From positions 5,394,001 through 5,458,000 of the forward strand of contig NZ_CP051006.1 in assembly GCF_014673495.1 (NCBI RefSeq): a DNA stretch of 64,000 bases. The letters run 5' to 3'. Origin of the DNA: Streptomyces griseofuscus (lineage in GTDB: Bacteria; Actinomycetota; Actinomycetes; Streptomycetales; Streptomycetaceae). Below the pieces are notes generated by a model. The model had not been told where the DNA came from. It worked only from the letters and a program-made list of their open reading frames with translations, and searched no databases. Below are positions 26,387 through 34,390 of this stretch, piece after piece (position 1 is the stretch's first letter; each line of letters begins with the position of its first letter). The position numbers and the translations under genes were made by a program.

Positions 26387-27169
26387 ATGCGGACCGCGGC
26401 GGGCGTCCGGGTCGTCGGGCACGGGGATCGACGTAGAAGTGTCCGGCACCGGCGGATCCTGTTCGGTGGCGGTGAACTGCTCGTCACCGTCGGGGTGTTG
26501 CTCCTGCTGCTGGTGGCGCACCAGTTGTGGTGGACCAACCGGGAGGCGCGGCAGGGGGCCGAGCGGACGGTGGCGGCGCTGGAGAGGCGGTGGGGGCCGC
26601 CTGCCGACGGCCCCGCGCCGGAGACGGGCCCGCCCACGACACCCGAGCCGACGGCACCCGCACCCCTCGCGCCGAATCCGTCGCGGCGGCCGTCGTACCC
26701 CGTCGTCCGGCCCCGCCCCGCCCAGGCGTACGCCGTCCTCGTCGTCCCCCGGCTCGGGCTGCGTGTCCCCGTCGCGGAGGGCGTCGGCAAGGCGGACGTC
26801 CTGGACAAGGGATACGTCGGCCACTACCCGGGCACCCAACAGCCGGGCCAGGAAGGGAACTTCGCGCTCGCCGGGCACCGGAACACCCACGGGGAGCCCT
26901 TCCGGTACCTGCCCCGGCTGCGGCGCGGGGACGCCATCGAGGTGGAGACGGGGGCGGCGACGTACACGTACGACGTGGACAGCGTGCTGCCGCGGACCTC
27001 GGCGACGGACTCCGGGGTCGTACGGCCTGTTCCGCGCTCCCTCGTCCGGCCGGGGTACGGGTACCGCGAGCCGGGCCGCTACATCACCCTCACCACCTGT
27101 ACGCCCGAGTTCACCTCCCGGTACCGGATGGCGGTGTGGGGGAAGCTGGTGTCGGTCCGCCCCCGGTAG
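26387..27169 (+). CDS. Class E sortase
   Basis: 260 residues. Membrane-bound cysteine transpeptidase that links surface proteins bearing LAxTG to peptidoglycan. An N-terminal membrane helix (GELLVTVGVLLLLLVAH) is followed by a Pro-rich linker and the sortase domain. Catalytic His164 is in LAGHRNTHGEPF and Cys238 in ITLTTCTPEF; the arginine is in SRYRM. TLTTC and the Pro after it are typical of class E. No substrate gene is adjacent, but a LARTG protein lies at 36412-37368. Start ATG 26387; GTG 26381 is possible. Confidence 0.93.
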   Translation: MRTAAGVRVVGHGDRRRSVRHRRILFGGGELLVTVGVLLLLLVAHQLWWTNREARQGAERTVAALERRWGPPADGPAPETGPPTTPEPTAPAPLAPNPSRRPSYPVVRPRPAQAYAVLVVPRLGLRVPVAEGVGKADVLDKGYVGHYPGTQQPGQEGNFALAGHRNTHGEPFRYLPRLRRGDAIEVETGAATYTYDVDSVLPRTSATDSGVVRPVPRSLVRPGYGYREPGRYITLTTCTPEFTSRYRMAVWGKLVSVRPR

Positions 27170-27204
27170 CGACCGCTCCCGGTAGCGACCGCCCCGGTGG
27201 TGGC

Positions 27205-28737
27205 CTACTTCCGGTCCCGCAGCACCAGCACGCCGATCGCGCCCGTGACCGCCAGGCCCGCCGAGACCAGCAGGGCGAGGTTCGTGCCGTGGGCGAGGTG
27301 GCCGCCGGAGGTGGCGAGGGCGATGGTCAGGGCGACGCCGACGCTGGAGCCGATGTAGCGCAGGGTCTGCTGGGCGCCGGAGCCCATGGCGGCGCGTTCG
27401 CGCGGGACGGATTCGACGGCGAGGAGCGGAAGGGCGCCGTTGAGGAGGCCGCTGCCCACACCGCTGATGATCAGACCGGGCAGCAGCCGGGTCCAGGAGC
27501 CGGAGCCGATGGCGCCGAGCATGGTCAGGGCGCCGACGGCGTGCAGGGCGAAGCCCAGGGCGAGTTGGCCGCGCGGGGGGATGGTCAGGCGCTTGACCTG
27601 GAGGGCGACGCCGAAGCTCAGACCGGACCAGAGCAGCAGCAGACCGGCGGTGGCCAGCGGGGAGAGGTGCATGGTCCGCTGGACGACCGAGGGCAGATAG
27701 CTGAAGACGGCGATCACCGCGAGGCCCGTGAACAGGCCGCCCGCCGAGGAGGCCAGGAAGCGGCGGTGGCGCAGCAGGCCCAGGTCGATCATCGGGGTGC
27801 CGGAGCGCCGTTCGACGGCGACGAAGACGGCGATCAGCGCCACGGCCGCCGCCAGGAGCAGGCCCACCGGCGCCCGCAGCCAGCCGTCCCGGCCCAGCGT
27901 CAGCGCCGCGACCAGGGCGACCAGCGCGAGTCCGAAGGTCAGTGCGCCGGGTATGTCGGGGCGGCCGCCGCGGGGTGCGCGGGACTCGGCGAGGGTGCGG
28001 GTGCCGAGCGCGGCCAGGAGCAGGGCGAGGGCGCCGAGGACGCCGTAGCCGACGCGCCAGTTCGGCAGCGCGGCCGCGACCAGGGGGCCCGCCGCGATAC
28101 CGCCGCTGACGAACGCGCCCCAGACACCGGTGGCGTGCAGCCGGCCGCGCGGACTGGGGAAGGCGTGCACGATCAGGCCGAGGGCGCTGGCCAGCAGGGC
28201 CGCGCTGGCGGCGCCCTGGGCGATGCGGGCCAGGGTGAACTGCCAGGTCGAGGTGGTCAGCGCGCCGAGCGCGGTGGTCACACCGAGGGCCAGGGTGCCG
28301 GCGAGGAAGATCCGGCGGCGGCCGTAGTCGTCGGCGAGGCTGCCGGCCACCAGGAGCAGGGCGGCGAGGCCCAGCGGGGTGCCGTTCAGGAGCCATGCCT
28401 GGCCGGAGAGCGGGGTGTGCAGGGCGGCCGCGGTCCCCGGGAGCGTGACCATCGGGGCCGTGTAGTTCATCAGGGTCACGGCGGTCGCCGCGCTGACGAG
28501 GGCGAGGGTGGCGCGGGGGCGGACGGGGGAGGGGACGGTGGAGCCCGGCCCAGGGCGCGGGCCCGAGTGTGATTCCGGGTGTGATCCCGGGTGCGGGCCC
28601 CTGCCCGGGGCCGGCTTCGAGTCGTGAGCGCTGCCCGCCCCCGGTGCCTCGCGCGCTCCACGCGCTCCACGCGCCGCCTCTCGCACTCCCGGCGCCTCGT
28701 GCGCCTCGCCCACTGCGGCGGAATCGAGCCCGGTCAT
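27205..28737 (-). CDS. MFS drug:proton antiporter, 14-helix type
   Basis: 510 residues. A 75-residue Pro/Gly/His-rich N-terminal tail precedes about 12-14 membrane helices. LNGTPLGLAALLLVAGSLADDYGRRR holds motif A of the DHA group, and IAQGAASAALLASALGLIV the antiporter motif C region. Probable efflux pump for a toxic compound. Divergent from an HxlR regulator with two near-palindromic sites between, so control by that regulator is likely. GAGGA precedes ATG 28737. Confidence 0.88.
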   Translation of the reverse strand: MTGLDSAAVGEAHEAPGVREAARGARGAREAPGAGSAHDSKPAPGRGPHPGSHPESHSGPRPGPGSTVPSPVRPRATLALVSAATAVTLMNYTAPMVTLPGTAAALHTPLSGQAWLLNGTPLGLAALLLVAGSLADDYGRRRIFLAGTLALGVTTALGALTTSTWQFTLARIAQGAASAALLASALGLIVHAFPSPRGRLHATGVWGAFVSGGIAAGPLVAAALPNWRVGYGVLGALALLLAALGTRTLAESRAPRGGRPDIPGALTFGLALVALVAALTLGRDGWLRAPVGLLLAAAVALIAVFVAVERRSGTPMIDLGLLRHRRFLASSAGGLFTGLAVIAVFSYLPSVVQRTMHLSPLATAGLLLLWSGLSFGVALQVKRLTIPPRGQLALGFALHAVGALTMLGAIGSGSWTRLLPGLIISGVGSGLLNGALPLLAVESVPRERAAMGSGAQQTLRYIGSSVGVALTIALATSGGHLAHGTNLALLVSAGLAVTGAIGVLVLRDRK

Positions 28738-28749
28738 GGCAAGTCCTCA

Positions 28750-28809
28750 GTTCGGTCACTGAACCTAGCTGTCCCGGCCACCGTAACACGCTCGGTTCGA
28801 TGACTGAAC
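28750..28809. promoter_or_regulatory. Two repeated operator-like sites between MFS and HxlR genes
   Basis: GTTCGGTCACTGAAC (28750-28764) and GTTCGATGACTGAAC (28795-28809), each an imperfect palindrome with GTTC...GAAC ends, both followed by CTA. They are 45 bp apart, about four helical turns, and flank the two divergent starts. Confidence 0.7.
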
Positions 28810-28840
28810 CTATCGTCGGAAAGTGGCTACAGTGGAGGGC

Positions 28841-29368
28841 ATGGCACTGGGCAAGGACTACGCGACACAGGAGTGCTCGATCGCCCGCGCGCTCGAGATC
28901 GTCGGCGAGCGCTGGACGCTGCTCGTCGTACGGGACGCGCTGTACGGCGTACGGCGCTACAACGACTTCCTCGTCCACCTCGGCATCCCGCGCGCCGTCC
29001 TCGCCGCCCGGCTCCAGACGCTGACCGCGGAGGGGATCCTGGAGAAGCGCCGGTACCAGGAGTCGCCGCCCCGCGACGAGTACGTGCTCACCGAGCGCGG
29101 CATCGCCCTGTGGCCCACCCTGCGCGCCCTCGGCGCCTGGGGCCGCGAGCACTTCACCGACGGCCGGCTGCGTTACTTCCGGCATGCCGACTGCGGCACC
29201 GAACTCGGCCCGTACGGCGAATGCGCCCGGTGCGGAACCATCGTGCCGGTCGCCGACGTTCTCATGGAGCCTGGCCCCGGTCTCGATCCGGACCCGGTGG
29301 ATCCGATCAGCCGCGCGCTCCTCAAGCCGCGCCGGCTGCTGGAGCCCATGGAGACCGACCAGGCATAA
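28841..29368 (+). CDS. HxlR family transcriptional regulator
   Basis: 175 residues. Winged helix domain in residues 1-105: CSIARALEIVGERWTLLVVRDALYGVRRYNDF is the classic HxlR start, followed by GIPRAVLAARLQTLTAEGIL. The C-terminal 65 residues include C-x-x-C-type pairs (HADCGTE, CARCGT), a zinc-ribbon-like tail found in some members. ATG 28841 follows GGAGGG; GTG 28823 is open but lacks a site. Likely represses the divergent MFS pump and itself. Confidence 0.9.
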   Translation: MALGKDYATQECSIARALEIVGERWTLLVVRDALYGVRRYNDFLVHLGIPRAVLAARLQTLTAEGILEKRRYQESPPRDEYVLTERGIALWPTLRALGAWGREHFTDGRLRYFRHADCGTELGPYGECARCGTIVPVADVLMEPGPGLDPDPVDPISRALLKPRRLLEPMETDQA

Positions 29369-29417
29369 TCCGGTGCGGGACGAGCACCGATCAGTGGAGT
29401 CAGGGGAGGGGGCGAGG

Positions 29418-29744
29418 ATGAGCGGGACCATGGGCCGTGGCCCCGGCCGCGCCGTCGCGTTCCTGCTGGCCCCCCTGTTCTTCCTGCTCCCCCTCGCGCT
29501 CCTCGACACCGGTGGCCTCACCACCGCCGTCGCCCTCGCCGCGACCGCCGCCGCCGGTTCCGCGCTCGCCCTGTGCACCCTGATCGCCGCCGGCCGCGCA
29601 CCCGCCGTACCGCCCACCCGTATCCGTACGGCGATACGCGACCGGGCCCGGCGTACGGCCTTCCTGCCCCAGCGTGATCCCGACGCGCGCGGCCGCCGCA
29701 GGCCCCGGGCGCCCGGGCGGACCCTTCCGGCGACCGCCGCGTAG
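29418..29744 (+). CDS. DUF6412-like small membrane protein
   Basis: 108 residues. Two hydrophobic segments (AVAFLLAPLFFLLPLALLD and TAVALAATAAAGSALALCTL) followed by a basic cytoplasmic tail containing IRDRARRTAFLPQRDPDARG. The RDRARRTAFLPQRDPDARGR tail and position before a YidC gene fit DUF6412, a streptomycete family usually found beside this YidC. GAGG precedes ATG 29418. A role as YidC accessory is only inferred from linkage. Confidence 0.75.
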   Translation: MSGTMGRGPGRAVAFLLAPLFFLLPLALLDTGGLTTAVALAATAAAGSALALCTLIAAGRAPAVPPTRIRTAIRDRARRTAFLPQRDPDARGRRRPRAPGRTLPATAA

Positions 29745-29834
29745 GGCACGCTCCTCGTATGCCGTGACCCCGCGCGGGTCGTTCTGCCGAACTCACCTTT
29801 CCCCGGCACGACGAGACCCCCGGAGGGCTCACCC

Positions 29835-30554
29835 ATGTCCGTCTTCTCCGTGTTCGCACACCTGGTCGAGCGGCTCGCCGACCTGCTCGCACCGCTCTGC
29901 CACGGCTCCGCGACCGCCGCCGCGATCGTCCTGTTCACCGCGCTCGTACGACTCCTCGTCCACCCGCTCTCCCGTGCCGCCGCCCGGGGTCAGCGGGCCC
30001 GTGCCGCGCTCCAGCCGAGAATCGCCGAGCTGCGCAAGCGGCACGGCAAGGACCAGGAGCGGTTCCGCAAGGCGCTGCTCGAACTGCACACCGAGGAAAA
30101 GGTCTCGCCGCTGTCCGGCATCCTGCCGAGCCTGCTCCAGCTCCCCGCGTTCTTCCTCCTGTACCACCTGTTCTCCAGCACCTCGGGCAACGCGCTGCTC
30201 GACCACCGGCTGTTCGCCGCGCCGCTCGGCGGACGGTGGGCCGACGCGCTCGCCGGTGGCGGGCTGTTCGGCGGCGCCGGGGTGGTCTACCTGGTGCTGT
30301 TCGCCCTGGTCGCGGGCGTCGCCACCTTCAACTACCTGCGCACGAAGAACCAGATGGCGCAGAACCCGGTCATGGCCGCCGCCGGTGGCGAGGAGCAGGT
30401 GCCGGGGCTCGGCGCGGTCGGCAAGGTGATGCCGTTTTTGTCCTTCCTCACCCTGGTCAGCGTGGCCGTCGTACCGCTGGCCGCCGCTCTGTACGTCGTC
30501 ACCAGCACGACGTGGAGCGCGGTGGAGCGGGCGGCGCTGTACCGGCAGCCGTAG
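29835..30554 (+). CDS. yidC: YidC/Oxa1 family membrane insertase
   Basis: 239 residues. Inserts or folds membrane proteins. Five hydrophobic segments; the cytoplasmic loop after the first pair (RGQRARAALQPRIAELRKRH, then DQERFRKALLELHTEEKVSP) is the YidC charged hairpin, followed by SGILPSLLQLPAFFLLYHLF. GVATFNYLRTKNQMA matches the later loop. Shorter than the housekeeping YidC near the origin in this genus, so probably a second paralogue. It forms a likely pair with the DUF6412 gene 90 bp upstream. Confidence 0.92.
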   Translation: MSVFSVFAHLVERLADLLAPLCHGSATAAAIVLFTALVRLLVHPLSRAAARGQRARAALQPRIAELRKRHGKDQERFRKALLELHTEEKVSPLSGILPSLLQLPAFFLLYHLFSSTSGNALLDHRLFAAPLGGRWADALAGGGLFGGAGVVYLVLFALVAGVATFNYLRTKNQMAQNPVMAAAGGEEQVPGLGAVGKVMPFLSFLTLVSVAVVPLAAALYVVTSTTWSAVERAALYRQP

Positions 30555-30690
30555 CGGCCGGACCCGCCGGGGTTACGGTCCAGTACGTGAACAGGGTCTT
30601 GCCGGGTGGACGGGGTGATTGGAGGATCGTCCAGCCCTCCGACGGCCGCACACGTCGGCCGGGCGCCCGCGATCGAGGGAGAGGGTGACC

Positions 30691-31548
30691 ATGAAGTTGC
30701 TGCGAGTGGGTACGACGGGGGCCGAGCGGCCCGCGCTGCTCGACGCCGACGGAACCCTGCGTGACCTGTCCGCACTCGTGGACGACATCGACGGATCGCT
30801 GCTCGCCGACGCCGCCGCGCTCGGGCGGGTGCGGGACGCGGCCGCCGCCGGTGCACTGCCCGTACTGGACGCGGCGGGGCTGCGCGTCGGGCCGCCGCTC
30901 GGGCGGATCGGGAAGATCGTGTGCATCGGGCTGAACTACCACGACCACGCGCGCGAGACCGGCGCCGAGCCGCCCGCCGAGCCGGTCGTCTTCTTCAAGG
31001 CGCCGGACACGGTGGTCGGGCCGCACGACACCGTGCTGGTGCCGCGCGGCTCCGCCAAGACCGACTGGGAGGTGGAGCTGGCCGTCGTCATCGGGCGGAC
31101 GGCACGCTACCTGGAGTCGGCCGAGGAGGGGCTCGCGCAGGTCGCCGGGTACGCGGTCGCGCACGATGTCTCCGAGCGGGAGTTCCAGATCGAGCGGGGC
31201 GGGACCTGGGACAAGGGCAAGAACTGCGAGACGTTCAACCCGCTCGGGCCCTGGCTGGTGACGGCCGACGAGGTCCCGGATCCGCAGCGGCTGTCGCTGC
31301 GGCTGTGGGTCAACGGGGAGCTGAAGCAGGACGGCACCACGGCCGAGCAGATCTTCCCGGTCGGTGAAGTGGTGCGCTACGTCAGCCAGTTCATGACCCT
31401 GTATCCCGGTGACGTGATCAACACGGGGACGCCGGCCGGAGTGGCGATGGGGCATCCCGAGCCGAAGCCGTATCTGCGGGCCGGGGACGTGGTGGAGCTG
31501 GAGGTCGAGGGGCTCGGGCGGCAGCGGCAGGAGTTCAAGGACGCGTAG
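30691..31548 (+). CDS. Fumarylacetoacetate hydrolase family protein
   Basis: 285 residues. Metal-dependent hydrolase or decarboxylase acting on acylpyruvate-like compounds. Catalytic core: IVCIGLNYHDHARETG, PVVFFKAPDTVVGPHD, DWEVELAVVIGRTARY with the metal-binding Glu residues, and GDVINTGTPAGVAMG. Start ATG 30691 after GAGAGGGTGACC. Exact substrate cannot be told; the family includes 2-hydroxyhepta-2,4-diene-1,7-dioate isomerases and oxaloacetate decarboxylases. Converges with the LLM oxidoreductase gene. Confidence 0.93.
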   Translation: MKLLRVGTTGAERPALLDADGTLRDLSALVDDIDGSLLADAAALGRVRDAAAAGALPVLDAAGLRVGPPLGRIGKIVCIGLNYHDHARETGAEPPAEPVVFFKAPDTVVGPHDTVLVPRGSAKTDWEVELAVVIGRTARYLESAEEGLAQVAGYAVAHDVSEREFQIERGGTWDKGKNCETFNPLGPWLVTADEVPDPQRLSLRLWVNGELKQDGTTAEQIFPVGEVVRYVSQFMTLYPGDVINTGTPAGVAMGHPEPKPYLRAGDVVELEVEGLGRQRQEFKDA

Positions 31549-31654
31549 GCGCTCCGCCGGGGCGGCCGGGGTACGGGTCCTCGCCGTCGGGCGCGGTCGG
31601 TTCGTGGTCCGTCGCGCCCGCACGGCGCAGTCGTGCGTCCGGACAGCCCCGCGC

Positions 31655-31709
31655 CCCTGATCCGGTCGGGGCCGGGGCACGCGTGCCGCGGGCCCCAGCC
31701 GGATCAGGG
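31655..31709. terminator. Long bidirectional hairpin between FAH and LLM genes
   Basis: CCCTGATCCGG (31655-31665) pairs with CCGGATCAGGG (31699-31709), continued by GGGGCC/GGCCCC and a central GGCACGCGTGCC palindrome. It sits between convergent genes; the rest of the 215-bp gap shows nothing else. Confidence 0.75.
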
Positions 31710-31764
31710 CGGGGGAGAACGCCTCGAACGGGCGGTGGCCGGGGGGGTAAGAGGGGTGGCCCGG

Positions 31765-32640
31765 TCACCGCAGCAGCAAGGCCAGCCTGCGCCATTGTTC
31801 GCGGGGGATGGTGTGGCCCGTTTCCTCCGTGACGACCTGGAGGGCCACATGGTCGGCGCCCGCCTCGTGGAAGGCGTGCACACGGCGGCGGATCCGGTCG
31901 TCGTCGCCCCAGGCGAAGACCGCGTCGATGAGCCGGTCGCTGCCGCCGCCCGCGACATCGGACTCGTCGAAGCCGAGGCGGAGGAAGTTGTTGGTGTAGT
32001 TGGGGAGTTCGAGGTAGCGGGCCAGATAGGCGCGGGCGATCTCGCGGGCGCGGGTCGGGTTCTGCTCCAGGACGACCTTGAACTCCGGGGCGAGCAGCGG
32101 GCCTTGGCCGAGGATCTCGCGGGCCTTCGCCGTGTGCTCGGGAGTGACGAGGTAGGGGATGGCGCCGGCCGCGCGGTCCCCGGCCAGGTTCAGCATCTTG
32201 GGGCCGAGGGCGGCGAGGACGCGGCGGCCGGCCGGGACACCGGCCTTGTCCAGCGCGTCCAGGTAGTCGACCATCGCGGAGTAGGGGCGGTGGTAGCCCT
32301 CCACCCGGGGCCCGTGGCTCACGCCGAGGCCCAGGAGGAAGCGGCCGGGGTGGGAGGACTCCAGCCGGGCGAAGTCGGCCGCGGTCGTGGCGGCGTCCTG
32401 CTGCCACACGCTCTGGATGCTGGTGCCGACCGTGATGTGGTGGGTGGCCTCGATGAGCGGGGTGGCGTTCGCGGCGGTGCTGTTGCCGCCGAGCCAGATC
32501 GCGCCGAAGTCGAGTTCCTCCAGCTCGGCGGCGGCGTCCTCCTGCTCGCCGCGGCGCGCGGGGTCCTCCGCGCGCAGCGCGACGTCCCAGACGCCGTGCC
32601 GGCCGAGGCGTTGCTTCAGCGTGCCTGTGCTCTGACTCAT
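31765..32640 (-). CDS. LLM-class F420-dependent oxidoreductase
   Basis: 291 residues, a luciferase-like TIM barrel. Near the N-terminus LEELDFGAIWLGGNSTAANA, then VGTSIQSVWQQDAATTAADF, FLLGLGVSHGPRVEGYHRPY and VLAALGPKMLNLAGDRAAG, all as in the TIGR03620-type F420 enzymes of actinobacteria. Cytoplasmic redox enzyme, substrate unknown. Start ATG 32640 after GGAGG. It is followed on the same strand upstream by the two-gene unit at 32761-34334, separated by about 120 bp. Confidence 0.88.
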   Translation of the reverse strand: MSQSTGTLKQRLGRHGVWDVALRAEDPARRGEQEDAAAELEELDFGAIWLGGNSTAANATPLIEATHHITVGTSIQSVWQQDAATTAADFARLESSHPGRFLLGLGVSHGPRVEGYHRPYSAMVDYLDALDKAGVPAGRRVLAALGPKMLNLAGDRAAGAIPYLVTPEHTAKAREILGQGPLLAPEFKVVLEQNPTRAREIARAYLARYLELPNYTNNFLRLGFDESDVAGGGSDRLIDAVFAWGDDDRIRRRVHAFHEAGADHVALQVVTEETGHTIPREQWRRLALLLR

Positions 32641-32760
32641 GCGGGCGATCCCTCCGGAGGGTGGGGCGGTGCTGTTGTGATCATCACGTCTGTGCCCACT
32701 GCCAACCGGAGGGCGTTCCCGCTGATTCCCGGGTTCCCTCGGTCTGATCGCCCGGTTCCC

Positions 32761-33273
32761 TCAGTCGGTCGAACCGCCGGGGGGCCGAGCCGGGCGGCCG
32801 AGGAACTTCTCCAGCGCCGCCACCACCAGCCGGTGGTCCTCGACCTGGGGCAGGCCCGAGACGGTCACGGCGCCGATGATGCCCGCCTGCTCCAGACGGA
32901 TCGGGAAGGAGCCGCCGTGCGCCGCGTAGGTGTCCGCGTCGAGGCGGGAGGAGTTCTCGAAGGTGGTGCCCTTGGCGCGGAAGCGGGAGCCGACCAGATA
33001 GGAGGCGGCGCCGTAGCGCTCGACCACCCGGCGCTTGCGGACGATCCAGGCGTCGTTGTCCGGGGCGGAGCCGGGCAGGGCCGCGTGGAAGAGCTGCTGT
33101 CCGCCGCGGTGGATGTCGATCGCCACCGGCAGCCGGCGCTCACGGGCCAGCTCGACCATCAGGGAGCCGAGCGCCCACGCGTCGTCGTACGTGAACCGGT
33201 CGAACGTCAGGCGCTGTTCCTGCTCCTCCAACTCCTCGATGGAGGGCGCGAGCTGCTGCTGCTGTGTGGTCAC
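32761..33273 (-). CDS. UPF0303 / heme-degrading-domain protein
   Basis: 170 residues. The fold is that of GlcG/HbpS-like proteins: FDRFTYDDAWALGSLMVELA, LPVAIDIHRGGQQLFHAALPG, DNDAWIVRKRRVVERYGAAS and HGGSFPIRLEQAGIIGAVTVSGLPQVEDHRL match the UPF0303 family. Annotations call it heme-degrading domain, but activity in this branch is not shown. Its GTG start overlaps the stop of the Gfo/Idh gene (GTGA), so the two are co-translated and probably act in one pathway. Confidence 0.85.
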   Translation of the reverse strand: MTTQQQQLAPSIEELEEQEQRLTFDRFTYDDAWALGSLMVELARERRLPVAIDIHRGGQQLFHAALPGSAPDNDAWIVRKRRVVERYGAASYLVGSRFRAKGTTFENSSRLDADTYAAHGGSFPIRLEQAGIIGAVTVSGLPQVEDHRLVVAALEKFLGRPARPPGGSTD

Positions 33274-34334
33274 AGGGTCACCGTCACCTTCTCCTGGGCG
33301 GACCTGCGGGCCGCCTCCAGTACGTCAAGGGCGGCGGCCGCCTCCAGGGCGGTCACCGGGTTGGGGCCCGCGCCGGTGAGGGCGGCGGCGACGGCCGCGT
33401 AGTAGGCGGGGTAGTCGCCGGGCAGGGTCTTCACCGGGGTGCCGCCGCCGGTCAGCGGGGACTCACCGGCGCCGATCCGGCCGTACAGGGACTCGGGCTC
33501 GGCGCCCCACCGGGGGCCGGGGTGCAGCCCCTCGCGCAGGGCGGCCTCCTGGGGGTCGAGGCCGTACTTCACATAGCCGGCCTCGGAGCCCAGTACCCGG
33601 AAGCGCGGGCCGAGTTGTGGGGTGGTCGCGGAGACGTAGAGGTGGGAGCGGACGCCGCTCGCATGGGTGAGCGCGATGAAGGTGTCGTCGTCGGCCTCGG
33701 CGCCCGGACGGCGGACGTCGGCCTCCGCGTACACCTCGGCCGCCGGGCCGAACAGCACCAGGGCCTGGTCGACGACATGGCTGCCGAGGTCGTAGAGCAG
33801 CCCGCCGATCTCCGCGGGGTCGCCGGACTCGCGCCAGCCGCCCTTGGGGCGCGGGCGCCAGCGCTCGAAGCGGGACTCGAAGCGGCGTACGTCGCCGAGC
33901 GCGCCGTCTTCGAGGAGGGCGCGCAGGGTGAGGAAGTCATTGTCCCAGCGGCGGTTCTGGAAGACGGACAGCAGCAGGCCGCGGTCCTCGGCGAGGGCGG
34001 CGAGCGCCCGGGCCTCGGCGGCGGTGCCGGCGACCGGCTTGTCCACGACCACGGGCAGGCCCGCCTCCAGGGCCGCGGTGGCGAGCGGGACATGCGTCTT
34101 GTTCGGGGAGGCGATGACGAGCAGGTCCAACTCGTCCGCACGGGCGAAGAGTTCCTCGGGGGTCGCGGCGAGCGTCACATCCGGGAACGCGTCGCGGGCC
34201 TGCTGCTGCCGCTCCGGGTTCGAGGTGACGACCGTGTCGAGGACGAGGCCCTCGGTGGCGGTGATCAGGGGGGCGTGGAAGACGGAGCCGGCGAGGCCGT
34301 AGCCGACCAGGCCGACGCGGAGGGGAGTGCTCAT
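33270..34334 (-). CDS. Gfo/Idh/MocA family oxidoreductase
   Basis: 354 residues. NAD(P)-binding Rossmann domain at the N-terminus (RVGLVGYGLAGSVFHAPLI), then LDLLVIASPNKTHVPLATAA, LPVVVDKPVAG with the catalytic Lys, and GGLLYDLGSHVVDQAL in the substrate half. Probably oxidises or reduces a sugar or inositol-like compound. ATG 34334 preferred; upstream ATG 34370 would cover the operator. Divergent from a ROK regulator with a palindrome between, hence likely sugar-responsive. Confidence 0.92.
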   Translation of the reverse strand: MSTPLRVGLVGYGLAGSVFHAPLITATEGLVLDTVVTSNPERQQQARDAFPDVTLAATPEELFARADELDLLVIASPNKTHVPLATAALEAGLPVVVDKPVAGTAAEARALAALAEDRGLLLSVFQNRRWDNDFLTLRALLEDGALGDVRRFESRFERWRPRPKGGWRESGDPAEIGGLLYDLGSHVVDQALVLFGPAAEVYAEADVRRPGAEADDDTFIALTHASGVRSHLYVSATTPQLGPRFRVLGSEAGYVKYGLDPQEAALREGLHPGPRWGAEPESLYGRIGAGESPLTGGGTPVKTLPGDYPAYYAAVAAALTGAGPNPVTALEAAAALDVLEAARRSAQEKVTVTL

Positions 34335-34342
34335 GCCCTCTA

Positions 34343-34365
34343 CTTTCGCAACGCTGTTGCCAAAG
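34343..34365. promoter_or_regulatory. Palindromic operator between Gfo/Idh and ROK genes
   Basis: CTTTCGCAAC-GCT-GTTGCCAAAG: arms CTTTcGCAAC and GTTGCcAAAG are perfect inverted repeats except the unpaired C on each side. It lies in the 56 bp between the divergent starts, so a repressor bound here would block both. Confidence 0.75.
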
Positions 34366-34390
34366 TGCAAGCGACGAGGACAATGGGCGT

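Noticed and set aside
25943..29938. 1331-codon open frame on the minus strand crossing several genes
   Set aside because: Antisense shadow in high-GC DNA; it overlaps well-recognised sortase, MFS and HxlR genes and shows no known domain.
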